Positions 23,392-31,689 of a stretch of 36,095 nt of DNA are shown piece by piece. The notes under the pieces were generated by a model. That model searched no databases, was not told the DNA's origin, and was given only the letters and a program-made list of their open reading frames with translations. Both the position numbers and the translations under genes were made by a program. Source of the stretch: Collinsella aerofaciens (lineage in GTDB: Bacteria > Actinomycetota > Coriobacteriia > Coriobacteriales > Coriobacteriaceae); contig NZ_JADMOP010000014.1 of NCBI RefSeq assembly GCF_015558785.1, positions 25,937-62,031 on the forward strand, given 5' to 3'. Position 1 is the stretch's first letter. The number at the start of each line of letters is the position of its first letter.

Positions 23392-24405
23392 CTATCCCCT
23401 AAATTCAAAGGTACTCAGGCCAAACGTCAGCAGATCGCCGTTGCGCAGCGGGCAGCGCGTAATGCGGCGGTTGTTGACGAGCGTGCCGTTGGTGGAATTG
23501 AGATCCTCGATCGACCAATCCGAGCCCGTAAAGGTGAGCTGGGCGTGGCGGCGCGACACGTTGGGGTCGCGCAGGGCAATGTCGGAAACTGAGCGCTCGC
23601 GACCGATGGTCACCTGTGCGGAGGTGATGCTATGGCTCTCGCCGCTCACGACGTCGACGAGCTGGGCGAGCGGGCGCTGCGGGGCGCGAGTGCTCGCCAT
23701 GTTGGAAGCGATGCCGGCTGCGGCGCCTAGGCCCACGGCGGCACCGGTCGCGGCGGCTCCGCCCATGCCGGCAAGCGCGTCGCGCGAGACGGTCTGCGGC
23801 ACCGGGATGGGTGCGGCGGCGGGGTCGGGGACGCTAGGCGCGAAGGGGTCTGCCACGGCAAGCGGGTCGGGAGCGGCGGCGCGAGGCGTCGGCTGCTGCT
23901 GGGGCATGGCGGCGGGGCGCTGCTGCTGCGGGGCGGCAAACTGCTGCTGGCCGGCGCGCGGGGCGCTGGCGGCGCGGCTTGCGGCCGAGTTGTTCTGTCC
24001 CAGGCCGTTTTGGTAGGCGCGCTCTTCCTCGTACAGGCGGCCGAGCGTGGGCGCATCGACGTTCTCAGCAAAGACCGAGAACTTGCCGGCGCGCAGCTGC
24101 GGATCGATCATAAAACGCACGAGGGGCTCGCCGACAAAGACATAGCGGCGCTTTTCGGCCTGCGCCTTCACAAACTCGCGGACCTCGCGCGAAAGCTCGG
24201 GGTAGAACGGGGCGAGCATGGGATCGTCGTCGGCGGCGATAAGGATGGTATAGAGTGCCGGCGCCGTGTTGACGCCGTTGATCACCAGAGTCTGATCCTC
24301 CATGTCGCGAGCGGCCTGCTTGGCAAGCTTCTTAAAGGAGAACGGGGCACGGGTGGCACCGAAGATGCCGGCCACGTGGTCCTCGAAGATGTTCAGGAAG
24401 TTCAC
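23392..24405 (-). CDS. fhaA: DUF3662 and FHA-domain protein (FhaA)
   Basis: A 337-residue cytosolic protein. The N-terminal DUF3662 domain (about 1-115, starting MNFLNIFEDHVAGIF) is joined by an Ala/Gln/Pro-rich flexible stretch to a C-terminal FHA domain (about 262-335: VTIGRERSVSDI, VSRRHAQL, EDLNSTNGTLVNN). In mycobacteria FhaA binds the phosphorylated pseudokinase MviN and restrains lipid II export. The GTG start at 24405 overlaps the stop of the upstream kinase gene by 4 bases (GTGA), indicating coupled translation. Confidence 0.94.
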   Translation of the reverse strand: MNFLNIFEDHVAGIFGATRAPFSFKKLAKQAARDMEDQTLVINGVNTAPALYTILIAADDDPMLAPFYPELSREVREFVKAQAEKRRYVFVGEPLVRFMIDPQLRAGKFSVFAENVDAPTLGRLYEEERAYQNGLGQNNSAASRAASAPRAGQQQFAAPQQQRPAAMPQQQPTPRAAAPDPLAVADPFAPSVPDPAAAPIPVPQTVSRDALAGMGGAAATGAAVGLGAAAGIASNMASTRAPQRPLAQLVDVVSGESHSITSAQVTIGRERSVSDIALRDPNVSRRHAQLTFTGSDWSIEDLNSTNGTLVNNRRITRCPLRNGDLLTFGLSTFEFRG

Positions 24406-26255
24406 GAAAGATCACTCTCCGTATAGGTTCTTTGGTATCCGAGCAAATATAGGCATATCCCAACGATTATAGAGGATAGGGTTCCCGCAACCGCCGCCTT
24501 GGCGATGACCGCGGCTGCAAGGCTGGCAATTTCCATATGGTGTGCAAGACAGGACGCCGCTGCGCAGCCGATGCCGGTGACAGCGATGGCGGCGATTGCG
24601 ACAAGGTTTGAGCCCTGATCGGCACGCTTGGCATGGGTATTGAGCAGCGCAGATGACGCTGCGGCAGTTGCCGCGACCAGCACAAAGGCAGCCCAAAGGA
24701 GCGGGTCTCCCAGCGCTGCGGCAACGTTACCGAGCCCCAGCACGCCTCCGGCTGAAAGCGCGACCGTGGCCAGACGGGCAAAAAGCGCGCCCATGCCCGT
24801 TGCCGCGGCGGCGCTTGCCGGGCCGAGCCAAAATGACGCGACGCCGGCGGCGACCCCAGCTGCCAGGAAGGTATTGCCGGTCAGACAGCCAAGCGCGAGT
24901 GCACAGGTGAGCGCGGCGCTCGCGGCAGCCTCGGTGCGACCCCAGGCAATCCACCAACCGGACATGGCGGCGGCAAAGATCACCGCGACGGGCAACATCG
25001 ACAAGATGCCCTGCGCCTGCATGGTGGCGTTGGCCATGAGCACCAAAAAGCCCACAGCCGAGATGGCCGAGCCAATCTGGGGGGCCAGGCCAGCCGCCGC
25101 TCCGATCGCGATGGCCGCAATGACCAGGCCGGGAAGCGCCGCGACCCCGGCCGTTTGCATCAGCAAAAAGCTATAGGTGCCGCACGTTAGCGCCGAGATA
25201 GTGCGCATGGTGTAGTCGCGCGCATGGCTCCAGCGCGTGCCCGCCCAGCCGAGTGCGGGGTCGACCTCGATGGCGTCGTCCTCGTAGTGCGACGGCTCGA
25301 TATCGTCGAGCTCCTGCTCGTCATCCGAAAGTTCGCCAACCATTTGCTCCAGGCTGCGACGGCCCTCGCGCACGCTGCCCAGACCGGCAAGGAGCTGGTC
25401 GCAAAATGCCTCGATGCTGTTGGGGCGGTCCTGCGGCATGGGGGAGAGCGCGCTCATGAGCGCGGCCTCGGCTCCCGGGGGGAAGTGTGGTATCAGCTCG
25501 CTGGGATAGGTGGCGCCGCCGATGATGCGGCCGAGCGAGCCGGCGGGCGTGGCCGCCATAAAGGGAGCGCTGCCGCACAGGCCCTCGTAGATCACACAGG
25601 CGAGGGCAAAGACATCGGCGCGCTCGTCGACCGTGCCGGTCTCGATATCGAGCTGCTCGGGCGGCATGTAGCCGATGGTGCCGCCGCGCGAGCCGCCAAA
25701 GCCGCCGGCAGACGACAGCCGCGCCATGCCAAAGTCGGTGAGCTTTACATTGCCCGAATGGTCGATAAGCACATTGGCGGGCTTTATGTCCAGATGAAGC
25801 ACGCCGTTTGCATGGGCAAAGGTGAGTGCCTGACCCAGCGCGTCGGCAATGGCCGCGGCCTCGTCAAAGGTGAGCGAGTGGCCGTCCACGCGATGCAAAA
25901 ACTCGGCCAACGACATGCCGTCGACATACTCCATGACCAGGTAGGCATAGGCGGTGTCGTGCGTAAAGTCGATGACCTGCACGATGTTGGGATGTTGAAG
26001 CATAGCGGCAGTGTGCGCCTCGCGCAGGACATCCATGATGTCGCTGGCGGGCATGCCGGCACCGTTGATAAGGGGGATGCGCTTAATGGCGACGCGGCGG
26101 CGCAGGTGCGTGTCGCGGCAGATCTCGATGGAGCCAAAACCGCCGGTCGCAAGTGTCTCGAGCGGCTGGTACCGCTTGAGCAGCTCGCGAGAGCTGGTGC
26201 CCTCCAAAGGAACGTCCGGCGAGAACCGGGCGGTATGTTGCGAGAAAAGCGGCAT
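24402..26255 (-). CDS. Ser/Thr protein kinase with a polytopic membrane domain (PknA position)
   Basis: A 617-residue kinase heading the operon. The kinase domain occupies about 28-290: ATGGFGSIEI loop (36-45), Lys58, HLD in place of HRD (154-156), DFG (174-176), and MPPEQLD. After an acidic linker (about 305-335, ELSDDEQELDDIE) the C-terminal ~270 residues form about eight Ala/Gly-rich hydrophobic helices with no extracellular sensor domain. It sits where pknA is found in mycobacteria but has a different architecture. ATG 26255 is chosen over an in-frame TTG at 26261 because GAGGG then lies 6 bases upstream. Confidence 0.9.
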   Translation of the reverse strand: MPLFSQHTARFSPDVPLEGTSSRELLKRYQPLETLATGGFGSIEICRDTHLRRRVAIKRIPLINGAGMPASDIMDVLREAHTAAMLQHPNIVQVIDFTHDTAYAYLVMEYVDGMSLAEFLHRVDGHSLTFDEAAAIADALGQALTFAHANGVLHLDIKPANVLIDHSGNVKLTDFGMARLSSAGGFGGSRGGTIGYMPPEQLDIETGTVDERADVFALACVIYEGLCGSAPFMAATPAGSLGRIIGGATYPSELIPHFPPGAEAALMSALSPMPQDRPNSIEAFCDQLLAGLGSVREGRRSLEQMVGELSDDEQELDDIEPSHYEDDAIEVDPALGWAGTRWSHARDYTMRTISALTCGTYSFLLMQTAGVAALPGLVIAAIAIGAAAGLAPQIGSAISAVGFLVLMANATMQAQGILSMLPVAVIFAAAMSGWWIAWGRTEAAASAALTCALALGCLTGNTFLAAGVAAGVASFWLGPASAAAATGMGALFARLATVALSAGGVLGLGNVAAALGDPLLWAAFVLVAATAAASSALLNTHAKRADQGSNLVAIAAIAVTGIGCAAASCLAHHMEIASLAAAVIAKAAVAGTLSSIIVGICLYLLGYQRTYTESDLS

Positions 26256-26403
26256 GGCCAACCCTCGTGCGTTTAAAGTTCGTTTGCGAGCGGCGGGCGC
26301 GGAGCCGAGCCGTTCGCGGTGGCATAGATGCTGCTAGTGTAGCACGCGCGGGTGGGCGACATTCAATTTAAGCTCCGTCTGGGGTCTGGACCCTGCGTCC
26401 GGC

Positions 26404-27120
26404 CTAGCGCTTCTTCTTGTTCTTCTTCTGCTTGCGCTGCTTGCCCTTGGTCTCCTGGGGCTTGTCGCCCTGCTTGGCCTCGGCGGCGGCCTTCTCGGCC
26501 TTCATTTTCTTCTTCTTGGTCTCGATGCGGAGTTTTTTGTTGATGCGGGCCTTGAGGAAGGGACCGAACTGCTCGGCATCGCCACGGACGAAGGTGTCCT
26601 TGGGGATCGTCACGCCCTGGTCGGCGAACATGGCCACAAAGATGCGCTCGCCGTCGAGTACGTGGTCGAGCTTGTCAAACGGGAAGAACTGCGACTTGCC
26701 GCTCTTGCCCCAAACCATCAGGCCGTCCTCGTTGGCGGCGACGCGGCGATAGCGGCCACCCATGGACTCGTCGGCCTCAACGGCGTCGATAAAGTCGCGG
26801 GCGAGGGTGTGGTGCAGGTTTTTGCTCCACCAGGCCAAAAAGGCGCCGAACACGATCAGGACGACGCCAAACTTGATCCAGTTGCCGCCGGCCACCAGCA
26901 TGCCGATGCCGATGAGCGCGGCAATTGCCGCGGCGACATACAGCGAGCCGCGACGCCTGGGCGAGGCGACCAGGCGGGCGAAGTCGGTGACCAGGTCGTT
27001 TTCGTACTGGTACTCGTTGAGGTACAGGATGCCGTCATCGGCCGCGGCCTGCTCCTCGAGCGCGACCTCGACCTGGTCGGCTGCTTCGGAGGGAACGAGG
27101 TTGCTCTCTGCGTCTGCCAT
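26404..27120 (-). CDS. YcxB-like membrane protein of unknown function
   Basis: A 238-residue protein. An acidic N-terminal part is followed by two close hydrophobic helices (about 61-80 and 84-102). A soluble region resembles the YcxB C-terminal domain (about 120-185, with WGKSGKSQFFPFDKLDHV and IPKDTFVRG). The tail is very rich in Lys (KKKKMKAEKAAAEAK to KKKR). The charged tail probably lies in the cytosol against membrane or nucleic acid. It is divergent from dnaX (115-base gap) and 148 bases upstream of the kinase operon on the same strand. No function is known to me for this family. Confidence 0.8.
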   Translation of the reverse strand: MADAESNLVPSEAADQVEVALEEQAAADDGILYLNEYQYENDLVTDFARLVASPRRRGSLYVAAAIAALIGIGMLVAGGNWIKFGVVLIVFGAFLAWWSKNLHHTLARDFIDAVEADESMGGRYRRVAANEDGLMVWGKSGKSQFFPFDKLDHVLDGERIFVAMFADQGVTIPKDTFVRGDAEQFGPFLKARINKKLRIETKKKKMKAEKAAAEAKQGDKPQETKGKQRKQKKNKKKR

Positions 27121-27235
27121 GCTCTTTAGACTCCTATCGCGGCGGGCTCGCCGTACGGGTTATTATGAATGCAGTATGCCGTGCGACCGCATGGCCGTCG
27201 CGGCAACAAGTCTCAGTATACCCGGGGGAGCACCC

Positions 27236-29680
27236 ATGGAATCGTTGTACCGAAAGTATCGCCCGCTCACCTTCGACTCCGTGGTGGGCCAGCAGCATAT
27301 CGTCTCGACGCTCGAGCACGCCATCACCGAGGGGCGCCTGTCCCACGCCTACCTGTTCTGCGGACCGCGCGGCACGGGCAAGACCACCATGGCGCGCATT
27401 CTGGCCAAGGCGCTGCTGTGCCGTAATGCCGAGGCAGCGCGCGCCGAGGGCGCAAGCGGCTGCATGCCCGACGGTACCTGCGAGGAGTGCGAGCTCATCG
27501 CCGAGGGCAACCACCCCGATGTCTACGAGCTCGATGCCGCAAGCCGCACGGGCGTGGACAATGTGCGCGAGGAGATCATCAACTCCGTCAACTTTGCCCC
27601 GGTTCGCGGCAAGTACAAGATCTATATCATCGACGAGGTTCACATGCTCACGACGGCGGCGTTCAACGCGCTGCTCAAGACGCTCGAGGAGCCGCCGGCG
27701 CACGTGATCTTTGTGCTGTGCACCACCGATCCGCAAAAGATTCTGGAGACCATCCTCTCGCGTTGCCAGCGCTTCGATTTCCACCGCATCGGCAACGAGG
27801 ATATCGAGCATCGCCTGTCCTATGTGTGCGAGCAGGAGGGCTTCGATTACGACGACGAGGCGCTGGCCATCGTGGCGCGCCATGCCAAGGGCGGCATGCG
27901 CGACGCGCTTTCCACGCTGGAGCAGCTGAGCGTTTTTGGCAACGGAGCCGTGCACGCGGACGATGCCCGCTCGCTTTTGGGCGAGGTTTCGGACCAGATC
28001 CTGGGCGAGTTTGCCCGCGCTATTGCCGAGCGTGATATTGCTGAGCTCTATGGGCTCATTCGCGCACAGGTCGAGGAGGGCAATGACCTGCTTGAGCTGA
28101 CGCGCGACTTGGTGGCGCATATGCGCGACGTGTATGTGGCCTGCGTTGCCGGTGCCCGTGCCGAGCTGTTTGAGGGCGGGGCCGAGCAGGCCGAGGCGTT
28201 TGCTGCCGAGGCTGCTGCCTTTGGCGAGCATCCGGGCGACCGTCTGGCCCGCGTGCTGACGGCGCTCGACGATGCCGCGCTGGAGATGAGGGGCGCGAGC
28301 GACGTGCGCCTGGTGCTCGAGATCGCCTGCACGCGCCTGGCACGTCCCGAGGCCGATTTGACGATTGAAGCCTTGGCCGAGCGTGTGGCACGCTTGGAGG
28401 CCATGGTCGCCAACGCCGCGGTGCCGGCGAGCGTGGCTGCTGCTCAGGCCGCCGCGCCTGCAGCACCCGTACCCGCTGCTGCCCAGCAGCCGACGCTAAT
28501 TTCGGGCGCCCGTGCTGCTACTCCTGCGGCGACCGCCGCCCCCGCTGCTACGTCCGCGCATCAGGGCGGCATGCCTTGGGACCGCGGCGCTGCTGTTCCG
28601 GCTGCCCAGCCTGCGCCCAAGTCCGCGGCTCCTGCGCCGGCGCCTAAACCTGTAACGCCTGCACCTCAGCCCGTTGCGGCTCCGGCTCCCGCGCCTGCTG
28701 CATCGACCGTGCCGGTGTCCAAGCCCAACAATGCCGCCCAGGTTGCCGCCGCCGGTGCTGCCGAGACGCCCGCGGTCGAGGATGCCGGAGAGCTGCAGCG
28801 CAAATGGGCCGAGGTTGTCGAGCGTGTCAAGGCACGTCAGGCTTCCTACGCAGGGCTTTTGCTCAACGCCCGTGCCACGGCCGACGACGGCTCCAAGCTC
28901 ACGGTCTCGTTCCCCGCGGGTTCGACTTTTGCCATTAAGATGCTCGGTCGCGCCGATACGCAGTCGGTGGTCCTGCCGACGGTCTGCGCGGTCTTCGGTC
29001 GTCGTACCGTCGACTATATCCTGGATGGGGGTGGCACGCCGGCTCCTCAACATGAGGAGCATTCTCCATCTGCACGGGCTGCGGCATCTGCGGACCCGCA
29101 ACCCGTGTCCTCGGCGGCCCCTGTATCCTCGAGCGCCAGCGCGCCGCAGCAGCAAGCGGCGCCGGTAGCGGCATCGACCCCGTCGGCGCCTAAGCCCGCG
29201 GCGCCCAAACCGGCTGCTCCGACACCCGCGCCCAAGTCGTCCGACCTGGGCAAAGCCCCCTGGCTACGCTCCGACAACCCCGCCGGCGCTCCTGCCACGG
29301 GTAAGCTCCCGACCGAGCCCGCGCCCCGAGCGCCCGAGCGCGCGTCCGCTCCCAAGGCTCAGCCTGTCGCGCCGCGGGAATCCGAGCAGGTGCCCTACGA
29401 CGACGCTATGGTCGGCGGCTTCGCCGGCGATGCGAGCGGGGACGATCTGCCTCCGTTCGACGTGCCGGGTGCGACGCCCGCGCCCAAGTCCGCTGCGGCG
29501 GCATCCACGGCCCCCGCAAGCGACGACGCCCCTGCGGCTCCCTGGGAGTCCAACCCCGGTGCCGGCAGCCCCTTCGGCCACCAGGGCGCAGCCCCGAGCA
29601 TCCCGCAGACCGAGGACGAGGCCAAAGACCTCATCCGCAGCGTCTTCGGTCAGGCCACCATCTTCAAACCGGTGGAGTAA
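27236..29680 (+). CDS. dnaX: DNA polymerase III subunit gamma/tau
   Basis: Clamp-loader ATPase of the replisome, 814 residues. The AAA+ module begins at residue 1: Walker A GPRGTGKT (43-50), zinc cysteines 62, 76, 82 and 85, Walker B YIIDEVHML, sensor CTTDPQKI and arginine finger SRCQRF. Domain III ends near 380. A long Ala/Pro-rich region (about 390-500) carries a tau-type domain at about 520-600 (LQRKWAEVVERVKAR), and then a second disordered Ala/Pro/Ser-rich tail runs to the end. ATG 27236 with GGGGGAG before it is preferred to the long upstream extension of the open frame. No A-rich slippery site for a short gamma form was seen. Confidence 0.95.
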   Translation: MESLYRKYRPLTFDSVVGQQHIVSTLEHAITEGRLSHAYLFCGPRGTGKTTMARILAKALLCRNAEAARAEGASGCMPDGTCEECELIAEGNHPDVYELDAASRTGVDNVREEIINSVNFAPVRGKYKIYIIDEVHMLTTAAFNALLKTLEEPPAHVIFVLCTTDPQKILETILSRCQRFDFHRIGNEDIEHRLSYVCEQEGFDYDDEALAIVARHAKGGMRDALSTLEQLSVFGNGAVHADDARSLLGEVSDQILGEFARAIAERDIAELYGLIRAQVEEGNDLLELTRDLVAHMRDVYVACVAGARAELFEGGAEQAEAFAAEAAAFGEHPGDRLARVLTALDDAALEMRGASDVRLVLEIACTRLARPEADLTIEALAERVARLEAMVANAAVPASVAAAQAAAPAAPVPAAAQQPTLISGARAATPAATAAPAATSAHQGGMPWDRGAAVPAAQPAPKSAAPAPAPKPVTPAPQPVAAPAPAPAASTVPVSKPNNAAQVAAAGAAETPAVEDAGELQRKWAEVVERVKARQASYAGLLLNARATADDGSKLTVSFPAGSTFAIKMLGRADTQSVVLPTVCAVFGRRTVDYILDGGGTPAPQHEEHSPSARAAASADPQPVSSAAPVSSSASAPQQQAAPVAASTPSAPKPAAPKPAAPTPAPKSSDLGKAPWLRSDNPAGAPATGKLPTEPAPRAPERASAPKAQPVAPRESEQVPYDDAMVGGFAGDASGDDLPPFDVPGATPAPKSAAAASTAPASDDAPAAPWESNPGAGSPFGHQGAAPSIPQTEDEAKDLIRSVFGQATIFKPVE

Positions 29681-29701
29681 CCGTGCGGGCGGGTATGCTG
29701 C

Positions 29702-30175
29702 TCAAGAAGAGGTCTCTTTGTCCGGGCGCATCTGTATTTCGGACATGTGCAACGTGGTGCCGCGTATATCGCATTCGAGCAGACAAGTGCGTGACGGTCG
29801 GTCTAGGATGCTGAGGTCGATACGATACGTCGCATGGCTGTCCGTGTATTCGACTTGCTCGGCGTTGACGGTTGCTCCGATTGTCGATAAAGAGCCCGGT
29901 TCGGCATCGACAATCTTGAAGTCCTTTATCTTGACCTTGAACTCTTGGTAGAGGGACGGGCTGTTGTAGTAAACGGTTCGGGTTCCGTCGGTGCACTCAT
30001 CGGTCGCTTCCCATTTGACGGTGGGCTGGTCCGAGTTGGCTATCAGCAGTTCTGCTCCAAAGGCTATAGCATGGGTGATGACAACCAGCAATGCCCAGCC
30101 GACAAAGAGATAGAGAACCACATATGCGACGGGGTGTTTTGAGCGGATGTTTTGGAGCGCGTCGGGGACATTCAT
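29702..30175 (-). CDS. Small membrane-anchored protein of unknown function
   Basis: A 157-residue protein with one N-terminal hydrophobic helix (about 17-44) and an extracytoplasmic domain with three cysteines (in ECTDG and CLLECDIRG) that could form a disulfide. GGAGGTGCCCC lies before the ATG. It is oriented against dnaX, whose stop lies 21 bases from its own. I do not recognise the family. Confidence 0.7.
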   Translation of the reverse strand: MNVPDALQNIRSKHPVAYVVLYLFVGWALLVVITHAIAFGAELLIANSDQPTVKWEATDECTDGTRTVYYNSPSLYQEFKVKIKDFKIVDAEPGSLSTIGATVNAEQVEYTDSHATYRIDLSILDRPSRTCLLECDIRGTTLHMSEIQMRPDKETSS

Positions 30176-30317
30176 GGGGCACCTCCAAATTGCTATCTAT
30201 GACAATCAAATTATACCCTGCCGCCATGTGCGCCGCCTCGAGCAGCGGTTCGGCATTTAGCTATTTAGTGGCGCACATGAAATGCCGGATTCGGCTCTAC
30301 TAGATTGAGTGTGCGAT

Positions 30318-30352
30318 ATTATGCAACCTTGCATAATTCGACCTTGCATAAT
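30318..30352 (+). promoter_or_regulatory. Palindrome plus third half-site upstream of ybaB
   Basis: ATTATGCAA (30318-30326), CC, TTGCATAAT (30329-30337) is a perfect 9-bp inverted repeat. A further TTGCATAAT follows at 30344-30352, 15 bases on. It is in the 338-base gap between two divergent genes and looks like a binding site for a dimeric regulator. Apart from this the gap holds nothing I can name. Confidence 0.6.
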
Positions 30353-30513
30353 CTTGGGGGCGCATCACGCTCCAGGACATGTATATCGACTGAGGTAGTG
30401 TGTCCGCCCCGCTTGCTTGCCCCGCGCCGTGGTACGATTTTTGAGTTTGAAAGTCCCGCCGTGCTCCGGCTGCCCTTGCAGCTTGTCGCGCGGCCGCACG
30501 TAAAGGAGCCATC

Positions 30514-30834
30514 ATGGCCGGTATGAACATGCAGCAGATGATGAAGCAGGCTCGCAAGATGCAGGAGCAGCTTGCCGCCGCGCAGGAGAACCTCAAGTCC
30601 CAGACCGTCGACGCCTCTGCCGGCGGCGGCATGGTCAAGGTGACCGTTAACGGCGAGATGGAGCTCGTCAACCTCACCATCGATCCCGATGCCCTCGATC
30701 CCGAGGACGTCGATATGCTGCAGGACATGATCATGGCTGCCGTCAACGAGGCCGTCCGCGGCGTCAACGAACTCGCCAACAAGCAGATGGGCGCCATCAC
30801 CGGCGGCCTCAACATCCCGGGCATGCCGTTCTAA
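30514..30834 (+). CDS. ybaB: YbaB/EbfC nucleoid-associated protein
   Basis: A 106-residue DNA-binding protein that forms a homodimer with a 'tweezer' shape. It begins with the Met/Gln/Lys-rich helix [35 protein letters not shown] and [12 protein letters not shown] are the family motifs. AAAGGAG (30500-30506) precedes the start. It lies between dnaX and recR, the usual bacterial arrangement, 13 bases before recR. Confidence 0.96.
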   Translation: MAGMNMQQMMKQARKMQEQLAAAQENLKSQTVDASAGGGMVKVTVNGEMELVNLTIDPDALDPEDVDMLQDMIMAAVNEAVRGVNELANKQMGAITGGLNIPGMPF

Positions 30835-30847
30835 GACACACATATAT

Positions 30848-31444
30848 ATGAGTGCGAATCACAGTCTGCAAAAACTGCTCGATGAGCTGGGCCGTCTGCC
30901 GGGCATTGGTCCCAAGTCGGCCCAGCGCATCGCCTATTACCTGTTGGAGGCCGACGCCGAGGAGGCGCGCCGCCTGGCCGAGGCCATCCTGGAGGTCAAG
31001 CAGGAGGTCCACTTTTGCAGCCGCTGCTTTAACTACGCCACGGCCGACGAGTGCTCCATCTGCCAGGACCCGATGCGCGATACCACTCGCATTTGCGTGG
31101 TGGGCGAGCCGCGCGATGTCCAGGCGATCGAGCGCACGGGCAGCTACCACGGCCTCTACCACGTATTGGGCGGCGTGATCAGTCCCATGGACAAGATTGG
31201 CCCCGAGCAGCTGCACATTCGAGAGCTGCTGGCACGCTTGGGCCACGAGGACATCCACGAGGTCATCATCGCCACCAACCCCAATATTGAGGGCGAGACC
31301 ACGGCGAGCTATCTGGCCCGTACCATCAAGCCGTTGGGCGTCGAGGTGTCGCGTCTGGCAAGCGGCCTTCCCGTGGGCGGCGACTTGGAGTATGCCGACG
31401 AGCTTACGCTTGGCCGCGCCATCGAGGCCCGCCGCGCGATTTAG
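30848..31444 (+). CDS. recR: Recombination mediator RecR
   Basis: A 198-residue ring-forming protein of the RecFOR pathway that helps load RecA at gaps. Helix-hairpin-helix ([20 protein letters not shown], about 15-34), a C4 zinc motif (CSRC at 57-60, CSIC at 69-72) and a Toprim domain ([18 protein letters not shown]) are all present. No clear Shine-Dalgarno precedes the ATG, so translation probably depends on ybaB, whose stop is 13 bases upstream. Confidence 0.97.
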   Translation: MSANHSLQKLLDELGRLPGIGPKSAQRIAYYLLEADAEEARRLAEAILEVKQEVHFCSRCFNYATADECSICQDPMRDTTRICVVGEPRDVQAIERTGSYHGLYHVLGGVISPMDKIGPEQLHIRELLARLGHEDIHEVIIATNPNIEGETTASYLARTIKPLGVEVSRLASGLPVGGDLEYADELTLGRAIEARRAI

Positions 31445-31481
31445 GTGGCGAGCCTGCTCCTGCCGTATGTTTTCCTCGCGA

Positions 31482-31511
31482 CGCACGGGGTAGTCATAAT
31501 TTCCCCGTGCG
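31482..31511 (+). terminator. Hairpin after recR
   Basis: CGCACGGGG (31482-31490) and CCCCGTGCG (31503-31511) form a perfect 9-bp stem with an A/T-rich 12-base loop, 37 bases after recR. No T-run follows directly. Confidence 0.5.
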
Positions 31512-31519
31512 ACTGTGAG

Positions 31520-31605
31520 TTTGTTGTGCAACAAAGATGCTTCGTATCCGCTTATCGCATGGATGCTTCCGCTCGCATCCTTAATTTGTCCATTCGTTGC
31601 GCAAC
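31520..31605 (+). promoter_or_regulatory. Two related palindromes 73 bp apart upstream of the kinase/FHA module
   Basis: GTTGTGCAAC (31523-31532, extended to TTTGTTG/CAACAAA arms at 31520-31526 and 31529-31535) and GTTGCGCAAC (31596-31605) differ at one central base. They start 73 bases apart, close to seven helical turns. Between them GGATGC (31561-31566) and GCATCC (31575-31580) form another small hairpin followed by TTAATTT. They look like paired operator sites. Confidence 0.45.
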
Positions 31606-31647
31606 CTTTTTGGTTCGCTGATACACTCAAATATGGATTCGAATGAA

Positions 31648-31673
31648 TGCGCCGCTCCCGAGCGGCGTGTTTT
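31648..31673 (+). terminator. Terminator-like hairpin directly before the exported-protein gene (possible attenuator)
   Basis: CGCCGCTC (31650-31657), CC, GAGCGGCG (31660-31667), then TGTTTTTG. It has the shape of a Rho-independent terminator but sits 10 bases before the GGAGGAG ribosome site of the next gene, with a possible -10 (TACACT, 31622-31627) upstream of it. Confidence 0.55.
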
Positions 31674-31689
31674 TGTTGGAGGAGAACGC

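Noticed and set aside
26336-26366. Possible minus-strand promoter (TTGAAT and TACACT) for the kinase operon
   Set aside because: The spacer is 19 bases, too long for a convincing call; recorded only as a place to look.
26383-26394. GGGTC-CA-GACCC hairpin after the YcxB-like gene
   Set aside because: A 5-bp stem without a T-run is too weak to call a terminator.
27134-28231. 365-codon minus-strand frame opposite dnaX
   Set aside because: Antisense shadow of a highly conserved gene; no family resemblance.
30414-30440. Possible promoter TTGCTT/TACGAT before ybaB
   Set aside because: Spacing of 14 bases and poor hexamers; not called.
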